64,000 nt of DNA from Streptomyces sp. NBC_00285. Its GTDB lineage: Bacteria; Actinomycetota; Actinomycetes; Streptomycetales; Streptomycetaceae. The translations under genes and the position numbers were made by a program. Position 1 is the stretch's first letter; each line of letters starts with the position of its first letter. Positions 51,263-64,000 of this stretch are shown one piece after another. The notes below the pieces were generated by a model. The model was not told the origin of the DNA, searched no databases, and worked only from the letters and a program-made list of their open reading frames with translations. The stretch covers positions 62,001-126,000 of the forward strand of contig NZ_CP108055.1 in NCBI RefSeq assembly GCF_036174265.1. Reading direction: 5' to 3'.

Positions 51263-52264
51263 TCAGACCGGCAGGCCGAGCGCTCCACCGAGGACCGGCC
51301 ACGAGGCGGTGAACTCCCGCTGCCAGTCACTCCATTGGTGCCCTCCGCCCTGGTAGAGGTGCTGGGTGGCCGGGATGGCCAGCTGACCGAGAGCGGTGAC
51401 GAAGCTCTGTGTGGAGGGTGCCACCAGGCTCTCCAGAACGCCGGGGAGCAGCGCTCCGATGCCACCGCTGATGACCTGCGCCAGCGCGAGGATGGTGCCG
51501 AGCCCGCCGGTGAGGCTGCCGGTGCCGACGGAGACGTAGAGTGCGGTGCCGCGCAGGGCGCTCACGCGGGCCAGGGGGTCGAAGTCCTGCCAGGTGGCGG
51601 AGTCGAGTGTCGGCGCGCCCCACAGCGACAGGGGGTTGAGGCCCTCCCGGCCCACGATTGCCTGGACGATCGTCGGCATGTTCGTCACGGTGGTGGCGGG
51701 TATTCCGCTGTACGACGCTGCGGCCACGAACATGCCCGGATGGCGGGCGGCGTGCGCCATGGCGCCGTATCCGCCGGTCGAGACCCCGGCGACGGCCTGG
51801 ACCGTGGAGGCCCGGCAGGTGGCGCGCAGGACCGCGGTGACCTCCTGGAGCTGGAAGGTCTCGTAGTCGGGGCCCGTCTTCCAGCGGGTGGGGATGCCGG
51901 TGGGCCCACCGTCCGGCATGGCGACGATCAGATCCCGGTTCGCCGTGAACTCCTCGATGTCCGTCTCACGGGTCCATGAGTTGTAGTCGTCGTGTGCGCC
52001 GTGCAGCAGATGGAGTACCGGCCAGGTGCGGTCGGGTCGGGCGGCGTAGGAGGTCGGCAGGATGATCCGTACGGGCGAGGTACGGCCCAGTGCGGCTGAG
52101 GGGATGCCCAAGTCATAGGTACGCGGCCCCAGTTGGGTGACGGTGACGTCGGCGGCCGAGGCTCTCGGGGTTCCGGCGAGGGCGCCCGCGACGCCGAGGG
52201 CGGCGGCCTTGGCGAGGGTGCGGCGGGACAGGCAGCGGTGAGGGACGGACGGACGGTCGGACAT
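51263..52264 (-). CDS. Tat-exported antigen-85-like esterase / acyltransferase
   Basis: 333 residues, ATG 52264 with AAGGAG. Tat signal LSRRTLAKAAALGVAGALAG, cleavage near ASA-AD. Esterase-D / antigen 85 fold: VLHLLHGAHDDYNSWTRETD, nucleophile Ser162 in AGVSTGGYGAMA, C-terminal His in GGGHQWSDW. Mycobacterial antigen 85 proteins transfer mycolate from trehalose to cell-wall sugars. Position as the last gene of an AccD/FadD32/Pks13-like operon makes an acyl transfer role for the pathway product likely. Substrate residues of Ag85 cannot be confirmed by eye; a plain esterase is the alternative. Confidence 0.8.
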   Translation of the reverse strand: MSDRPSVPHRCLSRRTLAKAAALGVAGALAGTPRASAADVTVTQLGPRTYDLGIPSAALGRTSPVRIILPTSYAARPDRTWPVLHLLHGAHDDYNSWTRETDIEEFTANRDLIVAMPDGGPTGIPTRWKTGPDYETFQLQEVTAVLRATCRASTVQAVAGVSTGGYGAMAHAARHPGMFVAAASYSGIPATTVTNMPTIVQAIVGREGLNPLSLWGAPTLDSATWQDFDPLARVSALRGTALYVSVGTGSLTGGLGTILALAQVISGGIGALLPGVLESLVAPSTQSFVTALGQLAIPATQHLYQGGGHQWSDWQREFTASWPVLGGALGLPV

Positions 52265-52306
52265 GGCGGGCGGCTCCTTGTGGGGTGTTGTCGGGGAGCG
52301 GTGTGT

Positions 52307-56385
<4,079 letters not shown>

Positions 56386-56389
<4 letters not shown>

Positions 56390-58200
56390 GCCGTGCCCTG
56401 TTCGAGGCTCTCATAGCAGCCGTCGAGGTAGCGTGAGCAGGTCAGCGCACGGGAGACCTTCCCGCTGGAGGTTCGGGGCACCGCCCCTGGCGGGACGAGC
56501 AGTACCTCGGACAGTCGCAGGCCGTGCCGGGCGGACACGGCGGCGCGCACGGCGGCGGCGACCTCCTTGCGGTCGCCGGCCTTCGGGGTCAGGCCACGCG
56601 CGTGCTCGGCCACGATCACCGCGCGCTCCGCGGCGATGGCGGCTCCGGCCGCCGTGCCGTCACCGGTGGTCCGACCGGCGTGGACGGCGAAGGCAGCGAG
56701 GCGGTCTGGGCGTATCACCCGGTGGGCGGCCTGCGCCGTGGCCTCGATGTCCTGGGGGTAGTGGTTGCGGCCGTCCACGATGATCAAGTCCTTCAGGCGG
56801 CCGGTGACCAGGAGTTGCCCGTCGAGCATCGTGCCGAGATCGCCGGTGCGCAGCCAGCGGCCGGGCAGCCGCCCCACCCGGGCGTGGAAGGTCCGGCGGG
56901 TCTGCGGCCCACGGCCCGCGTAACCACGCCCAACGTTGGGTCCCTGGACCCAGATCTCGCCCACCTCCCCTGCCGGCAGGAGGATCCCGGTGGCCGGATC
57001 GACGATGCGCACCGACTGTCCGACGGGTTCGCCACAGGAGGCGAGCAGGACCGCGACGGGGTCGTCGGGAGCGACGGTCAGGGCCTTGCCCGCCGCCAGG
57101 GCCTCGCGGTCCAGGGCATACCGGCACAGCGGCCGGCCCGGCCGGTGGGCGCTGACGAAGACGGTGGCCTCGGCGAGCCCGTACGACGGACAGTGGACGT
57201 CGGCCGCAAGGCCCTGACCGGCGAAGGCCGCGTGGAAGCGGTCGGCGGTCTCGGGCCGTACCGGTTCGCTGCCGTTGGCGAGCACGGCGACCCGGTCCAG
57301 CCGCAGACCCGCCTTGTCCTCGTCGCTGACGACGGCCGCGCAATAGTCGTACGCGAAGTTCGGCGCCGCCGTGAGGGCGTTCGGATGGTCGGAGAGCAAC
57401 TGGAGCCAGCGGGCGGGCCGCCGCAGGAAGGCGACGGGGTCCATCAGGACGGACAGCAGTCCGCGTACGACGGGAGCGGCGACGCTGAGCACCAGTCCCA
57501 TGTCGTGGTAGAGCGGCAGCCAGCCGACCATGGTGACGGGGCGGGTGTCGGCGCCGTACGCGGTGAGCGCCTGGCGGGCGTTGGCCACGACGTTCGCGTG
57601 CGAGATCTCGACGCCGGCGGGGAATCGGGTGGAGCCGGACGTGTACTGGAGATAGGCGGTCGCCTGATCGTCCGGAGCGGGTGGCAGCGGGGCACCGGCC
57701 TGATCGTCGGGGACGAGGTCGGTGACGATCACGCGGGGCCGCAGGCCGTGCGCGTCCAGGAAGGCACGTACGGAGTCGACTGCGCCGCTGGTGGTGAGTA
57801 CGGCGGAGGGCCGCGCGTCGGCCAGGACTCCGGCCAGGCGGTCGTCGTGTCCCGGCAGATCGGGAGTGAACAGGGGGACGGCGACAAAGCCGGCCCTGAG
57901 CGCGGCAAGGAAGCCGACGACGTAATCGGCGCCCTGGGGGCAGAGAAGCGCGACGCGTTCACCGGAAGCCACGGTCTCGGCCAGCCGGGCGGCGACCGCG
58001 CGGGCCCGTATGTCGAGGCGGTGCCAGGTGAGCGTACGGAGGCTGCCACGCAGGCCGGACGAGGGGTGTTCGGCGAAGGTGAACGCGCGGCGGCCGGGCG
58101 TGTGGTGGGCCCAGTGCGCGAGATGGGCGGACAGGGTAGGCAGGTGTTCCGGTGCTGCAGGGGAGGTGCTGGGGGCGTGCGGAAGGGCGCGCGCGGGCAT
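56386..58200 (-). CDS. FadD32-like long-chain fatty acyl-AMP ligase
   Basis: 604 residues, ATG 58200 with GAGGAG. ANL-superfamily motifs: LQYTSGSTRFPAGVEISHAN (phosphate loop of the FAAL type, TSGSTR rather than TSGTTG), GWLPLYHDMGLVL, ALTAAPNFAYDYC, VLANGSEPVRPETADRF, SYGLAEATVFVS, WLRTGDLG and the C-terminal Lys in RTSSGKVSRAL. FAALs activate fatty acids as adenylates and load them on a PKS carrier protein rather than on CoA. Its 3' end overlaps the Pks13-like gene, whose N-terminal ACP is the obvious acceptor. Confidence 0.9.
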
Positions 58201-58266
58201 GGGGAAGCTCCTCACGTCACTGGTCGTGTCCCCTGGTCAGGGGGTGCTGTTATGGCTGCTCCACAC

Positions 58267-59868
58267 TCACAGCGGGATGTTGCCGTGCCTCCGGTCGGGG
58301 ACGGCGGCTCGTTTGCCGCGCAGTGTCCGCAGGGCCCGGGTGATGTACGCCCGGGTGGTGCTCGGTGCGATGACGGCGTCGACGTAGCCTCGCGCCGCAG
58401 CCGCGTAGGGGGTGGCGCAGGCCGTCTCGTACTCCTCCACGAGCTTCGCCCTCAGCTCCGCCGCGGCCTGCTCTCCGACGGCCGCCGCGGCGGCGAGTTC
58501 GCGGCGGTGCAGCACGCTGACCGCGCCCTCGGCGCCCATCACGGCGATCCTGGCGGTGGGCCAGGCGAGGTTGACGTCGGCTCCGAGGTGCTTGGAGCCC
58601 ATGACGGCGTATCCCCCGCCGTAGGCCTTGCGGACCACGACGGTGACCCTGGGCACGGTGGCCTCGGCGTAGGCGTACAGCAGTTTGGCGCCGCGCCGGA
58701 TGATCCCGGCCTGCTCCTGACGGGTGCCCGAGAGATAGCCGGGGACGTCGGCGAAGGTCAGCAGCGGGATGCCGAACGCGTCGCAGAACCGCACGAAGCG
58801 CGCGGCCTTCTCGGAAGCGTCGATGTCGAGCACCCCGGCGCTGTGCAGCGGCTGGTTGGCGACAACCCCGACGGTGCGGCCCTCGACGCGGGCCAGGGCG
58901 CAGATGATGTTGGGTGCGAACAGCTCGTGCACCTGGAGCAGTTCGCCGTCGTCGACGACGGTGCGCAGGATCTCGCACATGTCGTACGCGGCCTCCGGCC
59001 GGTCGGGAACGATGCGGTCGAGGCGCAGGTCGTCGGGGGTGGCGTCGAGGGTGCGCGGTGCGAAGGCGTACTCGGGCGGGCTCTCGCGGTTGTTCGCCGG
59101 GAGGTGGGAGAGCAGCACCCGGACGAGGTCGAGGGCGTCGTCCTCGTCCTCGGCGAGGAAATGGGCATTGCCGTTGCCGGAGTTACTGACGCGGGCACCG
59201 CCGAGTTCCTCGGCCGTCGTACGTTCCCCGGTCACCGCCTCGATGACGTCCGGGCCGGTGACGAACATGTGCGAGGTGCCGTCGACCATGACGGTGAAGT
59301 CGGTGATGGCCGGCGAGTAGGCGGCGCCGCCCGCGCACGGCCCCATGATCACGGAGATCTGCGGGATGACGCCCGACGCCTGGACGTTACGGCGGGCCAG
59401 TTCGGCGTAGAGGGCGAGGGAGGCCACGCCCTCCTGGATGCGGGCCCCACCGGAGTCGTTGAGGCCGATGACCGGGCACCCCGTGCTCAGAGCCAGGTCC
59501 ATCGTCCTGACGACCTTCTCACCGAACGCCTCGCCCATACTCCCGCCATGGACCGTGGCGTCCTGCGCGAACACGCACACCTGGCGCCCGCCGACAGTGC
59601 CGGAGCCGGTGACCACTCCGTCGCCGTACGCTTCGGCGCCGCCGCGGGCACACACCAAGGCGCCGGTCTCAACGAAGGACCCCGCATCCAGTAACCGGTC
59701 GACGCGTTCGCGGGCGGTGAGCCGACCACGGGCGGCCTGCCGGGCGACGGCCGCCGCGGAGCCGCCAGCCAGGGCTCGCTGGTGTCGGGCGGCAAGGTCC
59801 GCGAGACGCTCCGCCGTTGTACGCGCAGCGGGCGCGGGCGATCCCAGGGTTTCCGCAATCGAGGTCAC
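58267..59868 (-). CDS. Acyl-CoA carboxylase carboxyltransferase (beta) subunit, AccD4-like context
   Basis: 533 residues from GTG 59868 (GGAGG 5 nt before). Full-length carboxyltransferase: GEAFGEKVVRTMDLALSTGC, GARIQEGVASLALYAELARR, GPCAGGAAYSPAITDF, and C-terminal AYGGGYAVMGSKHLGADVNL. The position that is Asp422 in Streptomyces PccB (propionyl specificity) and Ile in AccB is Ala here (GGGYAVMG), suggesting a different, perhaps longer acyl substrate. It would supply the alpha-carboxyacyl-CoA extender for the Pks13-like AT. No biotin carboxylase is in the window, so it must borrow one. First gene of the operon. Confidence 0.88.
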   Translation of the reverse strand: MTSIAETLGSPAPAARTTAERLADLAARHQRALAGGSAAAVARQAARGRLTARERVDRLLDAGSFVETGALVCARGGAEAYGDGVVTGSGTVGGRQVCVFAQDATVHGGSMGEAFGEKVVRTMDLALSTGCPVIGLNDSGGARIQEGVASLALYAELARRNVQASGVIPQISVIMGPCAGGAAYSPAITDFTVMVDGTSHMFVTGPDVIEAVTGERTTAEELGGARVSNSGNGNAHFLAEDEDDALDLVRVLLSHLPANNRESPPEYAFAPRTLDATPDDLRLDRIVPDRPEAAYDMCEILRTVVDDGELLQVHELFAPNIICALARVEGRTVGVVANQPLHSAGVLDIDASEKAARFVRFCDAFGIPLLTFADVPGYLSGTRQEQAGIIRRGAKLLYAYAEATVPRVTVVVRKAYGGGYAVMGSKHLGADVNLAWPTARIAVMGAEGAVSVLHRRELAAAAAVGEQAAAELRAKLVEEYETACATPYAAAARGYVDAVIAPSTTRAYITRALRTLRGKRAAVPDRRHGNIPL

Positions 59869-60307
59869 AGCCACCTCCGTCGGGGCTTGTGAGCATGGCA
59901 GCTCAGACGGGTGCGGTCTTCCTTTCCGCTGCCAATGTGAAGTCTTTGAGTGACCTGGGGCCCGCGTTCATAGACGGACTACAAACGGACGGCGGTCCTC
60001 GCTCCGGCCACGGTCATGGTGGTCCTCGCACGCGCAGGGTTGGGCTCCACCGCCATTGGACTGCACAGTCCGCTGCCCGCGAGATGGCGATCGCAGAACT
60101 TCGTCAGTATCGAAACAGCGGTCCGAGACCTCACGGATCCGCATGCATAAGCAGCCCTTGGGAAACGCCGGCTGGGCTACCTCGGACTTATGCTCCGGTG
60201 ACTCACGGGGTTCCAAAAGGGTAGACGCGGCCGTTCAGCAGTTGCTCATCGCCGTTCATCTGATCAGCTTTCCAGCCGTCACCGACAACGAGGGCATGGA
60301 GATGGCA
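59869..60307. other. Upstream region of the accD-fadD32-pks13 operon
   Basis: About 440 bases without a gene. It should hold the operon promoter, reading left from about 59900-60000, but no convincing -35/-10 pair or palindrome was recognised on the minus strand. A plus-strand TTGAGT-N18-ATAGAC exists near 59946-59975 but faces no gene. Confidence 0.5.
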
Positions 60308-60339
60308 ACGGGCCCGGCCTGAGTGGTGGCCGGGCCCGT
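60308..60339. terminator. Terminator after the gene at 60358
   Basis: 12-bp perfect arms ACGGGCCCGGCC / GGCCGGGCCCGT (60308-60319, 60328-60339), 8-nt loop, 19 nt past the stop. Confidence 0.75.
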
Positions 60340-60357
60340 GGACGGTGTGGTGCGGGG

Positions 60358-60591
60358 CTAGTTGGTCTGGATGGCGCCGCGGTCGATGAGGCCCTGGATG
60401 TAGGGCGGCCAGTCCCGTTCAAGGCCGGTGGTGATGGCGGCGTGGACGCTGGCGCGGACCTGCGGGGTGACCTGTTCCACGTCACCGCCCGGGTAGTACA
60501 GGCACAGGCCCGCGCGGCTCGCGTCGCACAGGATGGCGTGGGCCTTCTGGATCAGCGTCATGTAGAGCTGCGGGACCGGCGCCTTCGCCAC
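60358..60591 (-). CDS. Hypothetical protein (77 aa)
   Basis: GTG 60591 follows GGGGGAG; an ATG five codons earlier is less well placed. Sequence LYMTLIQKAHAILCDASRAG, then CLYYPGGDVEQVTPQVRASV and GLERDWPPYIQGLID: helical, one Cys pair, no export signal. Family not recognised. A perfect hairpin terminator follows. Confidence 0.6.
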   Translation of the reverse strand: MAKAPVPQLYMTLIQKAHAILCDASRAGLCLYYPGGDVEQVTPQVRASVHAAITTGLERDWPPYIQGLIDRGAIQTN

Positions 60592-60760
60592 GAACTCCCC
60601 CCTCATCGACGACCGGTTGTGATCACGCTACCTGGCCGTCCCTGCCTGAAGGACGTCAAAGCCGTCGCTGCAAACCCGCTCGGGTCCGCTGCCGTCTTAG
60701 AAACCGGGCACGGCGTCCGAGCAGGCCGGAGCTGGACCATGGAAGTCGAGGAGGTGTCGG

Positions 60761-61360
60761 GTGGAGACGGAGCAGCGTGTGGTGAACCGCAACTGGCTGT
60801 TTTCCCGGCTGTTGTGGGTCCTGGCCGCGGTCGCGGTGATTCTCCTGGCCTTCTGCCTGGTCAGGGAGAACCTTCCTGACCACGTGGCACGGTCATGGCC
60901 GTGGAGATTGCGGCTGCTGGACACCGGCAGCGCTTTGACGGCGGTGCTGGGAACGGGTGGAGCCGCGCTCGCGCGGGCCCAGTACGCGCAGACCGTGCGG
61001 CCCGCGCTCAGTTCAAGCGTCGCCTACTGGATCGTCTTCAGCCCGGCCGCCATCGCCGCCGGCGCAGTCAGCCCCGGTCGCTGGTTGTCGCAGGAGGAGA
61101 TGGTGGCAGCCATCAAGAGCCGGCAGCTGGCGAAAGGTGACGACTTCGACTTCAAGCACCTGGGACGCGGTGCCTTCATCAGCGCGGACCGTATGACCGG
61201 CATCGGCTGGCTCTCGGAGAGGGCGATGCAGGAGGTCCAGGACCTCTTCGTGGAAGTCAGGGTGCTCGACCGCGCGGGAGACACCCATGAACGGGTGATG
61301 CCTCTGATGAAGAACATCGACCGACCACTTCGGCACCCCACCCCTCCCTTTCTGGTCTGA
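60761..61360 (+). CDS. Two-helix membrane protein, hypothetical
   Basis: 199 residues from GTG 60761 (GGAGG upstream). TM1 FSRLLWVLAAVAVILLAFCL; a second segment around TGSALTAVLGTGGAALARAQ and a third YWIVFSPAAIAAGAVSPG. The C-terminal 100 residues are soluble, charged and beta/alpha (DFDFKHLGRGAFISADRMTG, MQEVQDLFVEVRVLDRAGD). The C-terminal part resembles YetF-type (DUF421) membrane proteins in layout, but I cannot confirm it. Function unknown. Confidence 0.65.
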   Translation: METEQRVVNRNWLFSRLLWVLAAVAVILLAFCLVRENLPDHVARSWPWRLRLLDTGSALTAVLGTGGAALARAQYAQTVRPALSSSVAYWIVFSPAAIAAGAVSPGRWLSQEEMVAAIKSRQLAKGDDFDFKHLGRGAFISADRMTGIGWLSERAMQEVQDLFVEVRVLDRAGDTHERVMPLMKNIDRPLRHPTPPFLV

Positions 61361-61951
61361 GGCCTGTCCGACAGACCTCCCCGCTCCGGTCATTGATCAA
61401 GCGACATCCAGTAGCCATCGGGAACAGGCAACGCTCAGGCGGCGGGCCCCCGGGATCACGATGACGTGCGGTCGCCCCACATGCCTCCTCATGAACGGAC
61501 GAGCGCGGCTCTCACCGCCGACGCATCTCGAGAGTCGGATGCGTGACCGGTCGTTGCCTTCGACCCCTGGGACACCCGGTGCCCGTAGGGAAGACAGCTG
61601 ATCCTTCCCAGGGGTTGTGCTGTTCCGCCGAGCACAACTCGCCACGAGACGACACCTCTCTTGGATGCAGTGGTCACGAGTGCGCGGCCGGCTCTCCGCG
61701 GCCGGCGTCTCCGCGTCGGGCGGTTCAGGTCGTGACGGGGCTGCCTGGTGCTGCCTTGTGATCCGGCTGGCCCTCCATCGTCGCCGCAGCCCGCAGCCGG
61801 CCTCCTCGGCGAACCGGTCCGAGGTCACGTGGTGGGCGCGGATTTGTGCTGACGATCGCGATCTTGGTCGTCTGTTTGGCACGGGGAATGGTCAGCCGGT
61901 GTCGCAGGGCACGACTACCGCTCCGACGACCGTGCCGTAGGCATCACGCCG
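61361..61951. other. Gene-poor stretch
   Basis: About 590 bases with open frames on both strands (for example minus 61397-61882), but all are Arg/Pro/Ser-rich with no motif, coding bias or ribosome binding site. No gene called. Confidence 0.5.
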
Positions 61952-63352
61952 TCACTCCGCCTCGGCGCGCGCCTCGACGTCTTCAATACCGGTGGGGCGC
62001 CCGGCCCGCTTCCACCGCAGGTACAGGCCGGCCGCGATGAGCAGGGTGGCCACCAGGGACAGCACCGGCCAGCCGCGCAGCAGGTTCACCGCCAGAGTGA
62101 AGGCGACGGCCACGGCGGCCAGGGCGTTCGCCCAGGCCAGGGCCGTTTTGTCCTCGCGGCGGGCGAAGCGGGCCATGGCGACGAGTCCGACGAGGAAGCT
62201 GACGAAGACGGCGACCGCGTAGAACAGCACGAGCTCCTGCTCCTTGCCCGCCGCGGCGACGATGATGAGCCCGGCGGCGGCGAGGTAGACCACCACCGAC
62301 CAGTAGGGGGTGTGATGGCGGTTGACCCGGCCGAGGACCGGCGGCAGCACTCCGGGCCGTTCGGGCGTGCCGGACAGGGCCTTGAGCAGTCCGGGGCCGG
62401 CCTGGAAGGAAGAGCTGGCCGCAGCGAGCAGGAGCATCGAGCTGGTCAGCTGGAAGGCGCTGTAGAGCCAGCCGGGTCCTGCGGCTGCGTGCGCGATGTC
62501 GGCGATCTGGGTGGAGTCCGTGCCGGGGATCCCGATGTGCAGCTGAACGGCCAGCGCCGTCAGAGCCAGAGTCAGCCCTCCCACGATGACGACCAGCAGC
62601 GCGAGGGTGCCGCGGCCGAAGCGGCGGCGGTGGGTGTCGTCGAGCTGGCCGAGCTGGGCGATGGCGGTCGACGGCGCCTCGATTCCGGTGGCCAGCGCCA
62701 TCGCGACCGGGAACGCCAGGACCACCGCGAGCATCGCCGAACGGCCTGGGTCGGCCGAGGTGGCGGCGTGGCCGGTGGCATGGGGCGAGGTGAAGCCGAG
62801 GATCAGTACGGCCACGGAGATGATGACGAAGGCCACGGTCATGAAGGCGAACAGCAGCCGTCCGCCGTGCCCGAACCAGGTCAGCCCCGCCACCACGACC
62901 AGCAGCAAAAGCGCCATCGGGATGCGCAGCGGAGCAAGCCCGGGGAAGAGGGCGATGACCGCGCTGGCCGCGGCCGCGGTCGAGATGCCGATGGTCAGGA
63001 CGAAGTCGACGACCAGCGCGCCGATGGGCAGGAACGTCCAGCGCGCGCCGAACGCCCGCCCGGCCGCGGCCGCCGCACCGCCGCCCTGGGGAAAGCGCCG
63101 GACGAGCTGCCAGTAGTTGGCGGTGACGACCACGACGAGCCCGATGACCAGGCTCATCGTGGGCAACAGCAGCGCCAGGTCGCCGTCCAGGGCGCGCAGC
63201 GCCGCCTCGATCGCGTACGCCACCGAGGAGACGGGGTCGGCGATCACCGCGAAGGCGAACGCGAAGAAGAGAACGGAAGGGCGCGGGCCACGGCCACCCA
63301 CGACAGCAGACGGAGCAGCCGCGATGGCGGCGGCCGACTTCGAGACGGTCAC
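61952..63352 (-). CDS. APC-family permease (amino-acid/cation transporter type)
   Basis: 466 residues from GTG 63352 (AAGGAAGG upstream); the longer open frame to 63850 is not coding. About 12 membrane helices, starting FAFAFAVIADPVSSVAYAIE (the helix-1 unwound motif typical of APC transporters), then YWQLVRRFPQGGGAAAAAGR and FVLTIGISTAAAASAVIALF. TM6-like GIEAPSTAIAQLGQ carries the usual mid-helix break. Short basic C-terminal tail. Substrate probably an amino acid, polyamine or potassium. No soluble domain of KUP or regulatory type. Confidence 0.88.
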   Translation of the reverse strand: MTVSKSAAAIAAAPSAVVGGRGPRPSVLFFAFAFAVIADPVSSVAYAIEAALRALDGDLALLLPTMSLVIGLVVVVTANYWQLVRRFPQGGGAAAAAGRAFGARWTFLPIGALVVDFVLTIGISTAAAASAVIALFPGLAPLRIPMALLLLVVVAGLTWFGHGGRLLFAFMTVAFVIISVAVLILGFTSPHATGHAATSADPGRSAMLAVVLAFPVAMALATGIEAPSTAIAQLGQLDDTHRRRFGRGTLALLVVIVGGLTLALTALAVQLHIGIPGTDSTQIADIAHAAAGPGWLYSAFQLTSSMLLLAAASSSFQAGPGLLKALSGTPERPGVLPPVLGRVNRHHTPYWSVVVYLAAAGLIIVAAAGKEQELVLFYAVAVFVSFLVGLVAMARFARREDKTALAWANALAAVAVAFTLAVNLLRGWPVLSLVATLLIAAGLYLRWKRAGRPTGIEDVEARAEAE

Positions 63353-63634
63353 GCAAAGACCTTCCTTGGCGTCCCTGCGGACGCATTCGTCGAGGACAGG
63401 ACACTTCGCCGACCAGACTTCCCGGCACTCCGCCCCCGACACTACGTCAGGGAAGCGCAAGTAAGGCGTTAAGGATGCGTCAGGGTTCCCCGCCGGGCAC
63501 CGCCCGTTGCCAGGGACGACGGCCGGCGCGACACGGCTGCCAGGTAGTCGGCCGATCCGGGCCGCTTCACGGCTCCCCCTGTACGCCGACGTCAGCCAGG
63601 TTCCGAGACCGGCCTGCAGGGCTACGCTGCCGAC

Positions 63635-64000
63635 GTGCCCTCCGTCTATCGCGACCCCAAGTGCCGTCAGCAGGTGCGGGAATGGTGTCTTAAGCGACTC
63701 GATGAGTGGGACGTCCCGCACCACCGGCAGGAGATCTCGACAGCGGCCGGTGCCACCAGCGTCGTCACGGTCGGCCCGGCCCCAGCAGCCGCGTCGCCGA
63801 CGGTGGTGCTGGTGCCCGGTACGAACACGAACGGTGCCGTCTACCGGCACATTGCCGGGGCACTGGCCGCCCGCTGGCCCACGGTGGTGCTCGATGTGCC
63901 CGGGCAGCCCGGGCTGAGCGCGGACATCCGTCCGCGCCGCAGGCGGTCGGCGTGGTACGGGCAGTGGCTCACCGAGGCACTGGAGCAGACGGTGCCGGGC
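63635..64000 (+). CDS. Alpha/beta hydrolase-like protein, N-terminal part
   Basis: 122 codons from GTG 63635, continuing past the right edge. Begins YRDPKCRQQVREWCLKRLDE, then VVLVPGTNTNGAVYRHIAGA (oxyanion-type strand-loop of alpha/beta hydrolases) and WPTVVLDVPGQPGLS. The nucleophile elbow lies outside the window. TACGCT eight bases before the GTG could be a -10 element of a leaderless transcript; no strong ribosome binding site is visible. Confidence 0.65.
   Translation, partial: MPSVYRDPKCRQQVREWCLKRLDEWDVPHHRQEISTAAGATSVVTVGPAPAAASPTVVLVPGTNTNGAVYRHIAGALAARWPTVVLDVPGQPGLSADIRPRRRRSAWYGQWLTEALEQTVPG

Noticed and set aside
56524..59694. 1056-codon open frame on the plus strand
   Set aside because: Antisense shadow of the FAAL and carboxylase genes, caused by high third-position GC.
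61397..61882. 161-codon minus-strand open frame
   Set aside because: Arg/Ser-rich, no ribosome binding site or motif, and not supported by codon position bias.

Overview
High-GC actinobacterial DNA, almost certainly a Streptomyces chromosome: strong third-position GC bias, GTG and TTG starts, many TetR and NarL-type two-component regulators, Tat-exported enzymes, and families typical of the genus (ALF repeats, DUF4232, PucR). The density of insertion sequences and gene relics (IS200/IS605-type tnpB, IS5, ISAs1, IS701, two nested IS3 copies, at least three tyrosine-recombinase scraps) marks it as accessory or chromosome-arm DNA. No rRNA, tRNA or CRISPR array was seen. All calls come from reading the sequence; no database search was run.

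Layout. 1-5.1 kb: two TetR modules with clear palindromic operators, one facing an alpha/beta hydrolase and one facing an SDR enzyme, with a broken ATPase gene between them. 5.1-8.8 kb: a small gene with a hexamer repeat upstream, an integrase relic, and a DUF6518 / histidine kinase / response regulator operon. 8.8-12 kb: a tnpB element beside a decayed zinc-peptidase gene. 12-16.1 kb: a secreted DUF4232 protein and a LodA/LodB quinoprotein oxidase pair. 16.2-21.1 kb: a resistance-like kinase and an acetyltransferase among IS5 and ISAs1 copies. 21.1-28.4 kb: a large secreted polymorphic toxin ending in a DddA-like (SCP1.201) deaminase domain, its Imm1 immunity gene, a small secreted protein and a trypsin-like pseudoprotease. 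28.4-35.9 kb: IS701, a second kinase, a deoxyribosyltransferase scrap, an immunity operon (Imm21, SUKH-4 and a third gene cut by an IS3), and nested IS3 elements. 35.9-39.5 kb: a response regulator with an unusual double-module sensor kinase, then a small secreted protein. 39.5-42 kb: IS scraps and a truncated toxin C-terminus with a candidate immunity gene. 42-46.4 kb: an M1 metallopeptidase and a Tat-exported FAD amine-oxidase-like enzyme. 47-49.7 kb: a cutinase/PETase-like polyester hydrolase, a secreted protein and a divergent TetR.

51.2-59.9 kb is the most striking region. Transcribed leftward, it holds an acyl-CoA carboxylase beta subunit, a FadD32-type fatty acyl-AMP ligase, a Pks13-type polyketide synthase (ACP-KS-AT-ACP-TE) and a Tat-exported antigen-85-like esterase, with a PucR regulator just beyond. 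This is the gene set that mycobacteria and corynebacteria use to condense two fatty acids into mycolic acid and transfer it outside the cell. Streptomyces are not known to make mycolates, so the operon may make a mycolate-like alpha-branched lipid. The window ends with a small membrane protein, an APC permease and the start of another alpha/beta hydrolase.
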